In this document: positions 11,819-13,536 of the stretch, one piece after another
How positions within the stretch are numbered: the first letter of the stretch is position 1
Layout: every line of letters starts with the position of its first letter
Origin: Actinomycetes bacterium
GTDB taxonomy: Bacteria; Actinomycetota; Actinomycetes; JAJYSQ01
Length of the DNA: 13,536 bases
Reading direction: 5' to 3'
Assembly: GCA_021793495.1 (NCBI GenBank)
Contig: JAJYSQ010000004.1
Span: 1 to 13,536 of the forward strand
Notes under the pieces: generated by a model
The model's input: the letters and a program-made list of their open reading frames with translations, nothing else
Databases searched by the model: none
What the model was told of the DNA's origin: nothing
Program-made: the position numbers and the translations under genes

Positions 11819-13327
11819 ATGGCCGTGGAGGTTCCTGAGGTGGGTGGGCGGTCTGACCAGTCTCGGGCAGTGCCGGCTGCGGCGTCGGCTGTTCGCCGGC
11901 CACGAGCCACGGCGGTGGTGGCGGATGCTCAGGACACCGCGCTGGCCGTGGTCACCCCATCCTCCACCGAGGAGGCGAAGGTTGCCCAGGGTGCGACCAG
12001 GTCCGGGAAGCGCAAGCCGTCGAAGCCGGCACCCGCCTCGACCACCACGACGGCGACACCGGCAGCTCCTGCCGGGGGGGTCGCGCCTGCCGGTAGGAAG
12101 ACTGCCCGCGCGCGCCGGCCGACACCGGTGACGAAGTCGGTAGCACCGGTCGGGACAGCCGATGGGGATGTGGTGGTGGTCGACGAGGTGGTGGTCGACG
12201 AGATCATTGACGATGTCGTGGTCGTGGTGGAAGCGGACCTGGTCGACGACGTGATGGTGGACGTGGAAGAAATCGCCGTCGCCGTCGAACAGGTGTCCGC
12301 CGCGGAGGCGCCCAGCAGCGCGACCGCGGAGGATCCCGCAGCGGAGGAAGAGGCGGGGGCGTTCGTCATCGGGGACGACGACGAGGATGCTCCGGCTCAG
12401 CAGGTCCAGTCGGCCGGGGCGACCGCCGACCCCGTGAAGGACTACCTGAAGCAGATCGGCAAGGTCGCCCTGCTCAATGCCGAGCAGGAGGTCCAGCTGG
12501 CCAAGCGCATCGAGGCTGGCTTGTTCGCCGAAGATCGGTTGAACTCCGGAGACCCGATGGACCCGAGGTTGCGCTCGGAGCTGGAGGTGATCGCCGAGGA
12601 CGGCCGCCGGGCCAAGAACCACCTGCTCGAGGCGAACCTGCGCCTGGTGGTCTCCCTGGCCAAGAGGTACACGGGGCGCGGCATGCTGTTCCTGGACCTG
12701 ATCCAGGAGGGCAACCTCGGACTGATCCGGGCGGTTGAGAAGTTCGACTACACCAAGGGGTACAAGTTCTCCACGTACGCCACCTGGTGGATCCGTCAGG
12801 CGATCACCCGGGCGATGGCCGACCAGGCCCGTACCATCCGGATCCCCGTCCACATGGTTGAGGTCATCAACAAGCTGGCCCGGGTCCAGCGTCAGATGCT
12901 GCAGGATCTGGGTCGAGAGCCCACTCCTGAGGAGCTGGCCGCTGAGCTGGACATGACCCCCGAGAAAGTCGTCGAGGTCCAGAAGTACGGGCGTGAACCG
13001 ATCAGCCTGCACACGCCCTTGGGCGAGGACGGCGACAGCGAGTTCGGCGATCTGATCGAGGACTCCGAGGCCGTGGTCCCGGCGGATGCCGTGTCCTTCA
13101 CGCTGCTGCAGGAGCAGCTGCACTCGGTGCTGGACACGCTCTCCGAGCGGGAGGCGGGGGTGGTCGCGATGCGCTTTGGACTCACCGACGGTCAGCCCAA
13201 GACGCTGGACGAGATCGGCAAGGTGTACGGGGTGACTCGCGAGCGCATCCGGCAGATCGAGTCGAAGACGATGTCGAAGCTGCGCCACCCGTCCCGGTCG
13301 CAGGTGTTGCGAGACTACCTGGACTGA
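11819..13327 (+). CDS. sigA: Primary (housekeeping) RNA polymerase sigma factor, SigA/HrdB/RpoD
   Basis: Directs RNA polymerase to -10/-35 promoters of housekeeping genes. It has 502 residues, typical for actinobacterial primary sigma. Residues 1-200 are low complexity: Ala/Lys/Arg/Thr-rich to about 112, a Val/Asp/Glu block at 118-159, then acidic [15 protein letters not shown]. Region 1.2 is [16 protein letters not shown] (204-219). Region 2 includes [37 protein letters not shown] (291-310) and the -10-reading [18 protein letters not shown]. Region 3 includes [14 protein letters not shown]. Region 4.2 is the helix-turn-helix [20 protein letters not shown] (462-481), ending [13 protein letters not shown]. 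The start is fixed by AAGGAGG at 11804. The convergent DUF7455 gene is a neighbour I associate with this locus in actinobacteria. Confidence 0.97.
   Translation: MAVEVPEVGGRSDQSRAVPAAASAVRRPRATAVVADAQDTALAVVTPSSTEEAKVAQGATRSGKRKPSKPAPASTTTTATPAAPAGGVAPAGRKTARARRPTPVTKSVAPVGTADGDVVVVDEVVVDEIIDDVVVVVEADLVDDVMVDVEEIAVAVEQVSAAEAPSSATAEDPAAEEEAGAFVIGDDDEDAPAQQVQSAGATADPVKDYLKQIGKVALLNAEQEVQLAKRIEAGLFAEDRLNSGDPMDPRLRSELEVIAEDGRRAKNHLLEANLRLVVSLAKRYTGRGMLFLDLIQEGNLGLIRAVEKFDYTKGYKFSTYATWWIRQAITRAMADQARTIRIPVHMVEVINKLARVQRQMLQDLGREPTPEELAAELDMTPEKVVEVQKYGREPISLHTPLGEDGDSEFGDLIEDSEAVVPADAVSFTLLQEQLHSVLDTLSEREAGVVAMRFGLTDGQPKTLDEIGKVYGVTRERIRQIESKTMSKLRHPSRSQVLRDYLD
12173..12202 (+). repeat. 15-bp tandem repeat in the sigA Val/Asp block
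   Basis: GTGGTGGTCGACGAG occurs twice in direct succession (12173-12187, 12188-12202), giving [10 protein letters not shown] within the acidic/hydrophobic N-terminal block of the sigma factor. Confidence 0.85.
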
Positions 13328-13418
13328 GACGCTGGGCCCGGGCAGCAGCAGGCACAGGGGCTGGTGTCGTACGTGGATGCCGCTCGGTGGCGCTTGACCG
13401 TCTCCCTGGCGTTGGCGT

Positions 13419-13536
13419 CTAACGCTCCTCGGCCGGGACCGCGGGGGCCACGAGCAGCCGCTCGGACTCGTCGTGGATCTCGGCGCCGATCGAGCGCAGC
13501 GCCTCTTCATGCTGGCGGGCGTGGTGGGCAGATCGG
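13419..13536 (-). CDS. DUF7455-type small protein, C-terminal part (partial)
   Basis: The last 38 residues of a minus-strand gene that runs off the window edge, ending at TAG (13419-13421). AHHARQHEEALRSIGAEIHD followed by ESERLL resembles the C-terminal half of DUF7455 proteins. These are short actinobacterial proteins with a CxxC-type N-terminus and a (C)HHxR-H helix, commonly encoded next to sigA. The expected Cys pair lies outside the window, so metal binding cannot be checked. It converges on sigA with 91 bp between the stops. No clear terminator is visible there beyond a weak GCGTT/AACGC pairing near 13410-13425. Confidence 0.65.
   Translation of the reverse strand, partial: RSAHHARQHEEALRSIGAEIHDESERLLVAPAVPAEER

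Noticed and set aside
13328..13418. Terminator between sigA and the DUF7455 gene
   Set aside because: Only a 5-bp GCGTT/AACGC pairing and the palindrome GCCCGGGC are visible; neither is strong enough to list.

Overview
The window is GC-rich (roughly 70% by eye) chromosomal DNA from an actinobacterium (Actinomycetota). Four features support this: a SAM-IV riboswitch, an HrdB/SigA-type primary sigma factor with a long low-complexity N-terminus beside a convergent DUF7455 gene, DUF4192 and DUF3817 proteins, and a gene start that looks leaderless. The genus cannot be named from sequence alone. I see no insertion sequence, phage gene, tRNA, rRNA or CRISPR array.

Layout. (1) 1-1127: the tail of an unidentified gene overlaps a protein with two WXG-like motifs and a glycine/valine-rich membrane C-terminus, probably related to type VII secretion. 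(2) 1216-5552: a DUF3817 membrane protein, a class III aminotransferase of unknown substrate, a DUF4192 protein and ornithine aminotransferase (rocD), all on +. Two of these gene junctions carry a CTAGCCTG motif overlapping the upstream stop codon. At rocD the spacing suggests a leaderless transcript. (3) 5568-7896: after a repeat and an inverted repeat at the convergent junction, a minus-strand DNA polymerase IV (dinB) runs without a stop codon into a 1-Cys peroxiredoxin, which also has its own strong ribosome binding site. (4) 7910-10898: a methionine/sulfur unit consisting of promoter, SAM-IV riboswitch, a 9-codon cysteine-rich leader ORF, attenuator-like structures, metY and metX. (5) 10934-13327: a universal stress protein preceded by four 14-bp repeats, then the primary sigma factor after a 409-bp leader. 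(6) 13419-13536: the end of a convergent DUF7455 gene.

The most interesting feature is the metYX leader. An aptamer that senses SAM, the methionine end product, is followed about 40 nt later by a mini-ORF (MCIRRMCCR) with a good Shine-Dalgarno and three cysteine codons out of nine. Beyond it lie mutually exclusive RNA stems. This looks like control by two sulfur signals, SAM through RNA and cysteine through translation, over direct sulfhydrylation (MetX makes O-acetylhomoserine, MetY adds sulfide). The sequence elements are seen directly. The regulatory logic is inferred.

A second pattern is a series of short tandem duplications (9-15 bp): 9, 12 or 15 bp inside genes, so in frame, and 14 bp between genes. 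Two of them carry or create a ribosome binding site.
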